Assembly: GCF_002934665.1 (NCBI RefSeq)
Contig: NZ_NIRS01000001.1
Span: 1,054,001 to 1,118,000, forward strand
DNA from: Pseudomonas laurylsulfatiphila
GTDB taxonomy: Bacteria > Pseudomonadota > Gammaproteobacteria > Pseudomonadales > Pseudomonadaceae
Reading direction: 5' to 3'
DNA: 64,000 nt
Position numbers and translations under genes: made by a program. The notes beneath the pieces are model-generated. The model saw only the letters and a list, made by a program, of their open reading frames with translations. It made no database searches and was not told the origin of the DNA. Numbering within the stretch: the stretch's first letter is position 1; each line of letters starts with the position of its first letter. This document shows, piece after piece, positions 24,260-33,300 of the stretch.

Positions 24260-24454
24260 ATGCCAACGCAAAACCCGCACCGCATCGTCGGTCTGTGCAC
24301 CTCCAGCAAGGTGTACAACGTACTGACCGAACTCAAGCACCTGGAAGGTCATCGCAGCGCCAAGTTTCTCTCGCTGTTGACGCAAAACCTGGTGCGCAAG
24401 GGCCTGCTCAACGAGCAGGAAGTGGTAAATATGCTCGATCAGGTGGTCAACTGA
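24260..24454 (+). CDS. Small conserved hypothetical protein, 64 aa
   Basis: A 64-residue, mostly helical, hydrophilic protein (LTELKHLEGHRSAKFLSLL, QEVVNMLDQVVN). AGGA seven bases before the ATG supports the start. No domain is recognised, and no signal peptide or Cys cluster is present. The composition suits a small cytoplasmic regulator or adaptor, but that is only an impression. It stands alone 100 bp before another small gene. Confidence 0.7.
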   Translation: MPTQNPHRIVGLCTSSKVYNVLTELKHLEGHRSAKFLSLLTQNLVRKGLLNEQEVVNMLDQVVN

Positions 24455-24569
24455 CCGACCAACGGTCGTTTGCCCCCGCTGGCATCAATGACCACTATTG
24501 AAAGCGTTGATTACTCCTCGAGGCACCCGGACTTTAAAGTAGCTCCACAGATTGATGGAGGTACTTTTC

Positions 24570-24761
24570 ATGTCCCAGGTTCAGATCATGTCCGTTATCG
24601 GTAGCGCCGTCCCCGCACAGCTCAGAGAGCTGGGCATGCTCGCGTGCTGGTATCTGGTGCAGGACGGTGTGCAGATCAGCGGCCCGCTGACTTCCTTGCC
24701 CGCCGCCCGGGAGCTGTCGCAACGCATCGGCACCGGCCAGTCCGGCAGGTTCAGCGCCTAA
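24570..24761 (+). CDS. Small hypothetical protein, 63 aa
   Basis: A 63-residue protein starting MSQVQIMSVIG, with GGAGG at eight bases before the ATG; the longer frame from 24552 is less well placed. It has the pattern LACWYLVQDGVQISGPLTSLPAAREL, reminiscent of short Pseudomonas proteins of unknown role. No signal peptide. Its end overlaps the end of the convergent permease gene by four bases. Confidence 0.65.
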   Translation: MSQVQIMSVIGSAVPAQLRELGMLACWYLVQDGVQISGPLTSLPAARELSQRIGTGQSGRFSA

Positions 24762-25819
24762 GGCAGCTGCACCCGCGGTTTGGTTTCGATGAAAATGTCC
24801 CAGCTGGACATGAACAGGGCCGCGATCAACGGGCCGATGACAAAGCCGTTCAGCCCGAAAATCGCCAGGCCGCCGAGGGTCGAGATCAGGATCATGTAAT
24901 CCGGCATCCGGGTGTCCTTGCCCACCAGTATCGGTCGAAGCACGTTATCCACCAGGCCGATCACGAAGACCCCGAACAAGCCCAGCACGACGCCCTGCCA
25001 GATCGCCCCGGTGAGCAGGAAAAACGCTGCCACCGGCACCCAGACAATCCCCGCCCCCACCGCCGGCAACAGCGACAGAAACGCCATCAACACCGCCCAG
25101 AGCAATACGCTGGGAATGTCCAGGAACCAGAAAATCAGGCCACCCAGCGCGCCTTGTGTGATCGCCACCAGCAGGTTGCCCTTCACCGTGGCCCGTACCA
25201 CACGATTGAACTTGAGCTGCAAACGACGTTTCTGCTGCTCCTCCAACGGCACCGCCGCACGGACCTTGCGCGCCAGCTCCGCGCCGTCGCGCAGGAAGAA
25301 GAACAGCAGGTACAGCATGATGAAGAAACTGACGATGAACTCGAACGTGCCCTGGCCAAAAATGAAGGCCTGGGCGGCCAGGTCCTGCCCGCCGGTCATT
25401 GCACTCTTGACGATTTTTTCTCGCAATCCGTTCAGCTCACCCACGCCGAAGCGGTCCAGCAGATGCTGGAAATACGGCGGCAGGATGTGCTTGAACTGCG
25501 CCACGTACCCGGCGATGTCCAGTTCGCCGCTCTCGATATTCTTGTAGAGCGCGACCCCCTCCTGGACCAGGAGGCTACTGAGGACTATCACTGGCAGGAT
25601 CGCGATCAACAGGCAGATGCTCAGCGTGAGCAGTGACGTGAGGTTGCGCTCCCAGCCGAACTTCAGTTGCAGCCGCCGTTGCAGCGGAGCAAAGAGGATG
25701 GCGAGGATTACCGCCCAGAACGCCGCGCCGTAGAACGGCAGCAGGATCCAGATGAAGGCGATGCTCACCAGGGCCAGAAGGACGGTCAGCGATCTGTCTT
25801 TCAGGGTTTCTTCGTTCAT
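24758..25819 (-). CDS. AI-2E family transporter (PerM/YdiK type)
   Basis: A 353-residue integral membrane protein with about eight TM helices. The N-terminal paired helices (LLALVSIAFIWILLPFYGAAFWAVILAI) and the C-terminal block with LPAVGAGIVWVPVA and GLVDNVLRPILVGK are the family signature. Members export small molecules or act as Na+/H+ antiporters; autoinducer export is shown only for some. The start MNEETLKDRSL was chosen over the 31-residue longer frame, which lacks family similarity. Confidence 0.9.
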   Translation of the reverse strand: MNEETLKDRSLTVLLALVSIAFIWILLPFYGAAFWAVILAILFAPLQRRLQLKFGWERNLTSLLTLSICLLIAILPVIVLSSLLVQEGVALYKNIESGELDIAGYVAQFKHILPPYFQHLLDRFGVGELNGLREKIVKSAMTGGQDLAAQAFIFGQGTFEFIVSFFIMLYLLFFFLRDGAELARKVRAAVPLEEQQKRRLQLKFNRVVRATVKGNLLVAITQGALGGLIFWFLDIPSVLLWAVLMAFLSLLPAVGAGIVWVPVAAFFLLTGAIWQGVVLGLFGVFVIGLVDNVLRPILVGKDTRMPDYMILISTLGGLAIFGLNGFVIGPLIAALFMSSWDIFIETKPRVQLP

Positions 25820-25979
25820 ATCCGATCCATGCCCGCCGGGACGCAACACTTGGGCCCTGATGTTTAGTCCGCTACGGCTCGCGCGAGTGCCATCTGTTTG
25901 TTGATCAGACATGGATCCAGGTCAATAAACGCTCGGCACGGAGCGTTTATCCTGCGCGGTTTTTACGACCGACACCGCC

Positions 25980-27305
25980 ATGAACCTCACCGCGCCAGAA
26001 CTGCTCGCCCCCGCCGGCACCCTGAAAAACATGCGTTATGCCTTCGCCTACGGCGCCGATGCCGTGTACGCCGGCCAGCCGCGCTACAGCCTGCGGGTGC
26101 GCAACAACGAATTCGACCACGCCAACCTCGCCCTCGGCATTCGCGAGGCCCAGGCGCAGGGCAAGCGTTTCTACGTGGTGGTGAACATCGCGCCGCACAA
26201 CGCCAAGCTCAAGACCTTCCTCAAGGACCTTGAACCGGTGATCGCCATGGCCCCCGATGCGCTGATCATGTCCGACCCCGGCCTGATCATGCTGGTGCGC
26301 CGGCACTACCCGCAGATGCCGGTCCACCTTTCGGTGCAGGCCAATACGGTGAACTGGGCAAGCGTCGAGTTCTGGCAGCAGCAAGGCTTGAGCCGGATCA
26401 TCCTGTCGCGGGAGCTGTCGCTGGAAGAGATCGCCGAGATCCGCGGGCAAGTGCCTGCCATGGAACTGGAAGTGTTCGTGCATGGCGCGTTGTGCATGGC
26501 CTATTCCGGACGCTGCCTGTTGTCGGGGTACATGAACAGGCGCGACGCCAATCAGGGCTCCTGCACCAACGCCTGTCGCTGGAAATACACAGCGCAGCCG
26601 GCCACGGAAAACCAGCTGGGCGAGATCGTGCAGACATTCGATCCCGAACCGACCCTGGGCATCGGCGCGCCCACCGATCAGGTGTTCCTGTTGCAGGAAG
26701 CCAATCGTCCCGGCGAACAGATGCCTGCCTTCGAAGACGAACACGGTACGTACATCATGAACGCCAAGGATCTGCGTGCCGTGCAGCACGTCGAACGCCT
26801 GACACAGATGGGCGTGCACTCGCTGAAAATCGAAGGCCGGACCAAATCGCACTTTTATTGCGCGCGCACCACCCAGGTTTATCGCCGGGCCATCGACGAC
26901 GCGGTGGCGGGCCGGGCCTTCGACCGCGGCCTGATGACCGACCTGGAATCCCTTGCCCAGCGCGGCTACATCGAAGGTTTTCTGCGTCGGCATGTGCATG
27001 ACGAATACCAGAACTACCAGAACGGCAGCTCGGTGTCGGAACGGCAACAGTTTGTCGGTGAGCTGACCGGGCAGCGCCGGGATCGCCTGGCCGAGGTCAA
27101 GGTGAAAAACCGCTTCGGCGTGGGCGACCACATGGAGCTGATGACGCCCAAAGGCAACTTCCACTTCGATCTGCATCAGCTGCAGAACGCCAAGGGTGAA
27201 GCGATCGACGTTGCACCGGGGGATGGGCATACGGTGTATTTGCCGATACCGGATGCGGTGGATCTGGGTTTTGGCCTGCTGATGCGAGATATCAGCGTGA
27301 CTTGA
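25980..27305 (+). CDS. trhP: tRNA uridine(34) hydroxylase TrhP (peptidase U32 family, YegQ)
   Basis: A 441-residue U32-family protein. It opens with APELLAPAGTLKNMRYAFAYGADAVYAG, and the U32 signature is in EVFVHGALCMAYSGRCLLSGYM with the Cys set completed by GSCTNACRW, which is thought to hold an Fe-S cluster. TrhP makes 5-hydroxyuridine at the wobble position of certain tRNAs, using prephenate. Length matches E. coli YegQ. The gene stands alone, with a REP pair behind it. Confidence 0.93.
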   Translation: MNLTAPELLAPAGTLKNMRYAFAYGADAVYAGQPRYSLRVRNNEFDHANLALGIREAQAQGKRFYVVVNIAPHNAKLKTFLKDLEPVIAMAPDALIMSDPGLIMLVRRHYPQMPVHLSVQANTVNWASVEFWQQQGLSRIILSRELSLEEIAEIRGQVPAMELEVFVHGALCMAYSGRCLLSGYMNRRDANQGSCTNACRWKYTAQPATENQLGEIVQTFDPEPTLGIGAPTDQVFLLQEANRPGEQMPAFEDEHGTYIMNAKDLRAVQHVERLTQMGVHSLKIEGRTKSHFYCARTTQVYRRAIDDAVAGRAFDRGLMTDLESLAQRGYIEGFLRRHVHDEYQNYQNGSSVSERQQFVGELTGQRRDRLAEVKVKNRFGVGDHMELMTPKGNFHFDLHQLQNAKGEAIDVAPGDGHTVYLPIPDAVDLGFGLLMRDISVT

Positions 27306-27326
27306 TCTCCAAATCCACCCAATCCC

Positions 27327-27420
27327 CCTGTAGGAGTGAGCCTGCTCGCGATAACGGTGTGTCAGTCACCATCAACATTGACTGATGCACCGCTATCGCG
27401 AGCAGGCTCACTCCTACAGG
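27327..27420. repeat. REP/REPIN pair
   Basis: Inverted CTGTAGGAGTGAGCCTGCTCGCG units between the convergent trhP and LysR genes. Confidence 0.9.
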
Positions 27421-27428
27421 GAAATGCG

Positions 27429-28292
27429 TCAGGCAAATTCCTCGCGGAGCATCGCCACGAACGCCTCGCGGGCCGGGTGCACCCCGGCGTTTTCATGCCA
27501 GTAAAACAGGTTGTCGACGGCGGTCAGTTCAGGGAACTCAAACCCTGCGCACCCCGCGCCTTTGGCGTATTGGTCGAAGATCCCCTTGGGCACCAGCGCC
27601 ACGCCGGCTCCGGCGCTGACGCAACCGACAATCGCGCCATAACTGGCCAGGCTGACAATCGGCAGAGCCTGCCCCTGTCGCAGCAACCAATGCTCCAGCG
27701 CCGCCCGGTACGGACAGCCCTGGGGCCACATGAACACGGTCTGGTCCTGCAAATCGCTGATGTCGCGCAATGGCCCCAGGGACGTCGAGGCGATCAGCAG
27801 CAACTCTTCGCGGTACATCGGCGTGCGCTTGAGGTGCGAACGTTCGACATCCACCGCCACGATGGCGCCGTCGAGCTTGTGATTGAGCGTGTCATCGAGC
27901 AGCTGCCCCCAGGCGCCGGTGGTCAGCTCCAGCGCCACCTGCGGGAAACGCTTGTGGAATTTCGCCAGCAGGCGCGGCAAACGCCCGGTGGCCGACGACT
28001 CGATGGCGCCGATGCGCAACGGCCCTGAGGGTTCGGCCGAAGGATCGACCGCGCGCTTGGCCTCGGCGGTCAGGGCGAGAATTTTCGAGGCGTAGGCCAG
28101 GAAGGTCTGCCCCGACGGGCTGATGCGCAGCCCTCGGCCTTCGCGCAGGAACAGCGCGACACCCAGCTCAGCCTCGAGGGCCTTGATCCGTGCCGTGATG
28201 TTGGACGGCACGCAATGCAGCAATTCGGCTGCGCGGGCAATGCTGCCGACGTCGGCCACGGTCTTGAACATGCGAATCTGTGCCAGCTCCAT
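27429..28292 (-). CDS. LysR-family transcriptional regulator
   Basis: A 287-residue LTTR. The winged HTH is at residues 1-60 (FKTVADVGSIARAAELLHCVPSNITARIKALEAELG), followed by a periplasmic-binding-protein-like effector domain. It is divergent from an EamA-type exporter gene across 96 bp, the usual layout for a regulator and its target. The GPLRIGAIESSATGRLP segment resembles putrescine-type regulators (PtrR), but the effector cannot be assigned. Confidence 0.92.
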   Translation of the reverse strand: MELAQIRMFKTVADVGSIARAAELLHCVPSNITARIKALEAELGVALFLREGRGLRISPSGQTFLAYASKILALTAEAKRAVDPSAEPSGPLRIGAIESSATGRLPRLLAKFHKRFPQVALELTTGAWGQLLDDTLNHKLDGAIVAVDVERSHLKRTPMYREELLLIASTSLGPLRDISDLQDQTVFMWPQGCPYRAALEHWLLRQGQALPIVSLASYGAIVGCVSAGAGVALVPKGIFDQYAKGAGCAGFEFPELTAVDNLFYWHENAGVHPAREAFVAMLREEFA

Positions 28293-28388
28293 ACATCACC
28301 TATAGTGAACGGTTAGCGCAGTATAAGTCAGTTGTGGCGAACGATAGGCTTTCTGATACTCCGTGCATCAGCCCACAGGTGCACCACC

Positions 28389-29300
28389 ATGACGCCGCTC
28401 ACACCCTCCCCCGTTTCACCCTGGAAAATCATTCTGGCCATGGCGTTTGTCGTGGTGTGCTGGGGCTACTCCCCGACCGGCATTCATATCGGCTTGCAGG
28501 CCTACGACCCCGTGCACCTGGCCCTGCTGCGCTTCCTGCTGGCCTCCGTGTTCATGGCCGTGGTCGCGGTCATCAAAGGCATACGCCTGCCCAGCCTGCG
28601 AGACTTGCCGCTGATGTTCGGCCTGGGGTTCTTTGCCGTGAGCCTGCATCACGTGGCGATCAATTTCGGGCAGCAGGGTGCCAGCGCTGGCGCTTCGAGC
28701 GTCCTGGCCCAGACCACGCCGCTGTTCAGCACATTGATCGCGCGCTTCGTGTTCAAGGATCAGGTGAGCCTGTGGCGCTGGGGTTGTGTGCTGCTCGGGT
28801 TGTTTGGCGTGGTGATCGTGGTGGCGGGCGATCATGGCCTGGGCAGCATTGACGCCCACGGCTTGCTGATCCTGCTGGCGGCGGTGTCCTGGAGCCTCTA
28901 CTTTGCCCTGCAAAAACATCACACCGGGCGTTACGACGGGCTGACGCTGGTGTGCTACACGGTGTGGTCCGGTACGGTGCTGCTGTTGATTTTTCTGCCC
29001 GGCCTTGTGGATCAAGTCGCCCTGGCGCCGATGCGCGTGCAGTGGGCGGTGATTGCCTTGGGGATATTCCCCAGCGCACTGGCGTACCTGGCCTGGGCCT
29101 ATGTGCTGGCGCATGTCGATTTGAGCCGGGCGACCATGACGTTGTATTTGACGCCGCCGACGGCGATGGTGATTGCGTCCTATGCGCTCGGCGAACGGCC
29201 GACGTTGATGATCGTGGTCGGCGGGCTGGTGGTATTGACGAGTGTGCTGGCGTTGAATCTGGAGCGGCGCGCCGTGGTTGTTCAGGCTGTCAGGGCCTGA
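28389..29300 (+). CDS. EamA/DMT-family transporter
   Basis: A 303-residue protein with ten predicted TM helices in two EamA repeats (residues about 15-145 and 155-292). VVCWGYSPTGIHIGLQAYDPVHLALLRFLLAS is the typical first-half motif. Such carriers export metabolites or amino acids. The start at 28389 removes a 19-residue non-family extension. It is probably controlled by the divergent LysR protein. Confidence 0.9.
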   Translation: MTPLTPSPVSPWKIILAMAFVVVCWGYSPTGIHIGLQAYDPVHLALLRFLLASVFMAVVAVIKGIRLPSLRDLPLMFGLGFFAVSLHHVAINFGQQGASAGASSVLAQTTPLFSTLIARFVFKDQVSLWRWGCVLLGLFGVVIVVAGDHGLGSIDAHGLLILLAAVSWSLYFALQKHHTGRYDGLTLVCYTVWSGTVLLLIFLPGLVDQVALAPMRVQWAVIALGIFPSALAYLAWAYVLAHVDLSRATMTLYLTPPTAMVIASYALGERPTLMIVVGGLVVLTSVLALNLERRAVVVQAVRA

Positions 29301-29330
29301 TTCAGGTTTTTCGCTGTCAGGTCTGGCGCT

Positions 29331-29422
29331 ATCGCGAGCAAGCTCGCTCCCACAGGGTTTTATGGTTGCCGCGGTTCCTGAGCACGACCCAGAACCTGTG
29401 GGAGCGTGGCTTGCCCGCGATG
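29331..29422. repeat. REP pair
   Basis: Two outward-facing REP units (GCGAGCAAGCTCGCTCCCAC and GTGGGAGCGTGGCTTGCCCGC) between EamA and GntR genes. Confidence 0.88.
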
Positions 29423-29447
29423 AACGATAACGCGGTATCACTGACCG

Positions 29448-30158
29448 TCAGCTAGCCGAAAACCGGTCACGACTGTTGGTCAAGTGCAACCACATCGCCG
29501 CCCGCGCCGCGTCCGGGTCCTGGCGCTTGATGGCATTGAGGATCGCCTCGTGCTCAAGATTGGCCAGCTCGCCGAGCTTGCTCAAGTCCACGGTTCCCCG
29601 CTCGGCGGCATTGACCCGGGTGCGCGGGATCATGGCGCTGCCCAGGTGCTGCATGATTTCGGTGAAGCAGACGTTGCCGGTGGCTTCGGCGATCAGCAGA
29701 TGAAAACGCCGGTCCGCTTCAACACAGCTGTCGTTGTTGGCCAGCAGGTTTTGATAATCGTCCAGCGCTTCACGCATCTGCGCCAGTTGCAGATCGGTGC
29801 GGCGAGTTGCGGCCAGCGCCGCCGCCTGGGTTTCCAGGCCCATGCGCAACTCCAGAATGCTGCGCACCCCCAACGCCGTGTCGACATTCAGCCGCAGCCC
29901 CTGCTCCGGCGCGCGCTCGATCACGAACGTGCCAATGCCATGCCGGGTTTCCACCAGCCCCGAGGCCTGTAACTTCGAGATCGCCTCGCGCACCACCGTG
30001 CGACTGACCCCGTGTTCCTGAACGATGGTGTTTTCCGACGGCAGCTTGTCGCCGGGCAACATCTGGCCGAGCAGGATGCGTTGGGTCAGTTTCTCCACCA
30101 GGTCATGGGCCAGGTTGTGGCTGCGCTTGCGGGCGGGTGCTTCGAGGTCTTCTTGCAT
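29448..30158 (-). CDS. GntR/FadR-subfamily regulator (FCD domain) of the glucarate genes
   Basis: A 236-residue FadR-type regulator. The wHTH is at residues about 15-80 (LPGDKLPSENTIVQEHGVSRTVVREAISKLQASGLVETRHGIGTFV) and the all-helical FCD effector domain follows, with Asp/His ligands for a metal in ADRRFHLLIAEATGN and NLEHEAILNAI. It is divergent from the MFS/glucarate dehydratase pair. Sites of the TNGTNNNACNA type occur in the shared intergenic region, so it likely represses that operon and itself. Confidence 0.9.
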   Translation of the reverse strand: MQEDLEAPARKRSHNLAHDLVEKLTQRILLGQMLPGDKLPSENTIVQEHGVSRTVVREAISKLQASGLVETRHGIGTFVIERAPEQGLRLNVDTALGVRSILELRMGLETQAAALAATRRTDLQLAQMREALDDYQNLLANNDSCVEADRRFHLLIAEATGNVCFTEIMQHLGSAMIPRTRVNAAERGTVDLSKLGELANLEHEAILNAIKRQDPDAARAAMWLHLTNSRDRFSAS

Positions 30159-30232
30159 GAAGGTGTCCGGAAATCAGGGCTATCGAATCGTAGCACCGCG
30201 CCGGGCGGGAATCCTGAAAAATCTCGCTCAAC

Positions 30233-30243
30233 TTGTATGACAA
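30233..30243. promoter_or_regulatory. FadR/GntR-type operator
   Basis: TTGTATGACAA matches the TNGTNNNACNA consensus of this regulator subfamily exactly and lies 74 bp before the gntR-type start. Confidence 0.55.
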
Positions 30244-30366
30244 CACTCAACAACAAGCTCAAATTGATTCGTTTTGAAGCCCACCCGCCACCACCAATAG
30301 AATAAAAAACCTTCTTGACCGCACCATTTCATTGGGAAAAGGCGGTTGCAAGATCAAAAAACCTAG

Positions 30367-30387
30367 TTGTATGATGTCTATCAACAA
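30367..30387. promoter_or_regulatory. Second GntR-type operator near the transporter gene
   Basis: The stretch begins TTGTATGAT and ends TCAACAA, repeating the TTGTATGA half of the first site, about 50 bp upstream of the MFS start. It probably overlaps that promoter. Confidence 0.5.
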
Positions 30388-30438
30388 CGCAGCACTCAGC
30401 TTCACCCCGCATAAAAATAACGAGTGGGAGAAAACGCA

Positions 30439-31785
30439 GTGAATACATCCATCTCCGGGATGCACGACGACGCCAATTCCGCGCTGAAGTCCGCCATCGC
30501 CAAAGTCAAACGTCACGTCTTGCCGCTGTTCGTCATCATGTTCATCGTCAATTACATTGATCGAGTGAACATCGGTTTCGTCCGCGCCCACATGGAACAC
30601 GACCTGGGCATTGGCGCTGCCGCCTACGGCCTCGGTGCCGGCCTGTTTTTCATCGGTTATGCGCTGTTCGAAGTGCCCTCCAACATCCTTCTGCAAAAAG
30701 TCGGTGCGCGTATCTGGCTGACGCGGATCATGCTGACCTGGGGCCTGGTCGCCGCGGGCATGGCGTTCATCCAGAACGAAACCCACTTCTACATCCTGCG
30801 TTTTCTGCTGGGCGTGGCCGAGGCCGGGTTCTTCCCCGGGGTGATCTACTACTTCACCCGCTGGCTGCCTGGCGTGGAGCGTGGCAAGGCGATTGCGATT
30901 TTCCTCAGCGGCTCAGCGATCGCCTCGCTGATCTCCGGTCCACTGTCTGGCTTGCTGCTGCAAATCAGTGGATTCGGGATGCATGGCTGGCAATGGATGT
31001 ACTTCATCGAAGGCATGTTCTCGGTGGGTCTGTGTGTTTTTGTCTGGTTCTGGCTCGATTCCAAACCCCACGATGCCAAATGGCTGAGCCGCGAAGAGCA
31101 GGACGCGCTGGTCAAGGCCATCGACGACGAACAACTGGCCCGCGAAGCCGCCACGCCGATCAAGCCGTCACTGGGCAAATTGCTCAAGGACCGCCAAATC
31201 ATCCTGTTCTGCGTGATCTACTTCTTTATCCAGCTGACCATCTACGCCGCGACCTTCTGGCTGCCGAGCATCATCAAGAAGATGGGTGACCTCAGCGACT
31301 TCCAGGTCGGAATGTTCAACTCGATTCCGTGGCTGCTGTCGATTGTCGGCATGTATGCGTTCGCCTCGTTGTCGGCCAAGTGGAAGCATCAGCAAGCCTG
31401 GGTCGCCGTGGCCCTGCTGATCGCCGCTGCCGGGATGTTCATGTCCACTACCGGCGGGCCGGTCTTCGCCTTCGTCGCGATCTGCTTTGCGGCGCTGGGT
31501 TTCAAATCGGCCTCGTCGCTGTTCTGGCCGATTCCCCAGGCTTACCTGGACGCACGCATCGCCGCCGGTGTCATCGCGCTGATCAACTCGGTGGGCAACC
31601 TCGGCGGTTTCGTCGCGCCGACCACGTTCGGTCTGCTGGAGGAGCGAACCGGTTCCATCCAGGGCGGACTCTATGGCCTGGCCGCGACCTCGATCATCGC
31701 CGCGATTATCGTCTTTGCCGCACGCAACAAACCCAAGGTCGCCCCTGTCACCGCACCGGGCAAACCAGCGCCCCACCACGCCTGA
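30439..31785 (+). CDS. MFS transporter, anion:cation symporter family (glucarate/galactarate type)
   Basis: A 448-residue transporter with 12 TM helices. The family motifs NYIDRVNIGFVRAHM after helix 1 and GVAEAGFFPGVIYYFTRWLPGVERGKA are those of GudP/GarP-like hexarate and 4-hydroxyphenylacetate carriers. A GTG start at 30439 follows GGGAG by eight bases and is preferred to the GTG at 30424, which overlaps that site; ATG 30460 is an alternative. It is 25 bp upstream of gudD in one operon. Confidence 0.9.
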   Translation: MNTSISGMHDDANSALKSAIAKVKRHVLPLFVIMFIVNYIDRVNIGFVRAHMEHDLGIGAAAYGLGAGLFFIGYALFEVPSNILLQKVGARIWLTRIMLTWGLVAAGMAFIQNETHFYILRFLLGVAEAGFFPGVIYYFTRWLPGVERGKAIAIFLSGSAIASLISGPLSGLLLQISGFGMHGWQWMYFIEGMFSVGLCVFVWFWLDSKPHDAKWLSREEQDALVKAIDDEQLAREAATPIKPSLGKLLKDRQIILFCVIYFFIQLTIYAATFWLPSIIKKMGDLSDFQVGMFNSIPWLLSIVGMYAFASLSAKWKHQQAWVAVALLIAAAGMFMSTTGGPVFAFVAICFAALGFKSASSLFWPIPQAYLDARIAAGVIALINSVGNLGGFVAPTTFGLLEERTGSIQGGLYGLAATSIIAAIIVFAARNKPKVAPVTAPGKPAPHHA

Positions 31786-31810
31786 ATCATTGGTTTAAAA
31801 GGATAACAAC

Positions 31811-33154
31811 ATGACCGCACACGACATCGCCAAAGCCCCGATCATCACCAGCATGCAGGTCGTTCCGGTGGCCGGCCACGACGGCATGCTGCTCAATCTC
31901 AGCGGCGCCCACGGCCCGTTTTTCACCCGCAATATCGTGATCCTCAAGGACAACGCCGGCCACACTGGCGTCGGCGAAGTGCCGGGTGGCGAGCGCATTC
32001 GCCAGACCCTGGAAGACGCACGCAGCCTGGTGGTCGGCAGCCCGATCGGCACTTACCAGAAGATTCTCAACCAGGTACGCCAGACCTTCGCCGACCGCGA
32101 TGCCGGTGGTCGCGGATTGCAGACCTTCGACCTGCGCATCACCATTCACGCCGTCACCGGCCTGGAAGCCGCGCTGCTCGATCTGCTCGGCCAGCACCTG
32201 GACGTGCCGGTCGCCGCCCTGCTTGGCGAAGGCCAGCAGCGCGATGAAGTGAAGATGCTTGGCTATCTGTTTTATGTCGGTGATCGCAACGAAACAGACC
32301 TCGCCTACCGCAACGAGCCAGACGCCGACAACGACTGGTTCCGCGTACGTCACGAAAAAGCCATGACCGCCGATGCGGTGGTCCGCCTGGCCGAGGCGGC
32401 GCACGCGCGTTATGGCTTCAAGGACTTTAAGCTCAAGGGTGGCGTGCTCAGCGGCGACGCCGAAATCGAAGCGGTCACGGCCCTCGCCGAACGCTTCCCC
32501 GATGCGCGCATCACCCTCGACCCGAATGGGGCCTGGTCACTGAAGGAAGCCATCCGCCTGTGCCGCGATCAGCACCGCGTGCTCGCCTACGCCGAAGACC
32601 CGTGCGGGGCGGAAAACGGTTACTCGGGACGCGAAGTCATGGCTGAATTCCGCCGGGCCACGGGGCTGAAAACCGCAACCAACATGATCGCCACCGACTG
32701 GCGGGAGATGGGCCACGCGATCCAGTTGCAGTCGGTCGACATTCCCCTGGCCGATCCGCACTTCTGGACAATGCAGGGCTCAGTGCGCGTCGCGCAGATG
32801 TGCCACGAATGGGGCCTCACCTGGGGTTCTCACTCCAACAACCACTTCGACATTTCCCTGGCGATGTTCACCCATGTCGCGGCAGCCGCGCCGGGCGAGA
32901 TCACTGCCATCGACACCCACTGGATCTGGCAGGATGGCCAGCGCCTGACCAAGGCCCCACTGCAAATCGTCGGCGGCTGCGTGCAGGTGCCGCAGAAACC
33001 GGGGTTGGGGGTGGAGCTGGACATGGATCAGGTCGCCAAAGCTCATGAACTGTACAAAGGCATGGGCCTGGGGGCGCGGGATGATAGCGTGGCCATGCAG
33101 TTCCTGATTCCCGGCTGGACGTTCGACAACAAGCGGCCGTGCCTGGTGCGTTGA
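31811..33154 (+). CDS. gudD: D-glucarate dehydratase
   Basis: A 447-residue enolase-superfamily enzyme that converts D-glucarate (and L-idarate) to 5-keto-4-deoxyglucarate. The acid-base Lys is in [10 protein letters not shown], metal ligands are in LDPNGAW, YAEDPCG and the TNMIAT segment, and the His of the His-Asp dyad is in [15 protein letters not shown]. Length fits GudD. It is the last gene of the operon; the following dehydratase/aldolase genes are not nearby. Confidence 0.94.
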   Translation: MTAHDIAKAPIITSMQVVPVAGHDGMLLNLSGAHGPFFTRNIVILKDNAGHTGVGEVPGGERIRQTLEDARSLVVGSPIGTYQKILNQVRQTFADRDAGGRGLQTFDLRITIHAVTGLEAALLDLLGQHLDVPVAALLGEGQQRDEVKMLGYLFYVGDRNETDLAYRNEPDADNDWFRVRHEKAMTADAVVRLAEAAHARYGFKDFKLKGGVLSGDAEIEAVTALAERFPDARITLDPNGAWSLKEAIRLCRDQHRVLAYAEDPCGAENGYSGREVMAEFRRATGLKTATNMIATDWREMGHAIQLQSVDIPLADPHFWTMQGSVRVAQMCHEWGLTWGSHSNNHFDISLAMFTHVAAAAPGEITAIDTHWIWQDGQRLTKAPLQIVGGCVQVPQKPGLGVELDMDQVAKAHELYKGMGLGARDDSVAMQFLIPGWTFDNKRPCLVR

Positions 33155-33300
33155 AACGCCAAGTGGGTTGAATCGCCAAGTGAGTTGATTCAAGGGTCGC
33201 GTGTGGCCGCCTGTTGGCGGCCGCTTTAAAAAGCGCTCGGAGCATAGCGCTTAACCCCCTAAAATGGCGCGCAACTGAATCAACGACGGATGAAACCCAC

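Noticed and set aside
24048..24326. A 92-codon plus-strand frame before the small gene at 24260
   Set aside because: It has no similarity or ribosome binding site and overlaps the better supported gene at 24260.
33155..33300. A possible AmpR-type regulator or operator next to ampC
   Set aside because: No LysR frame is present on either strand and I see no convincing AmpR site.
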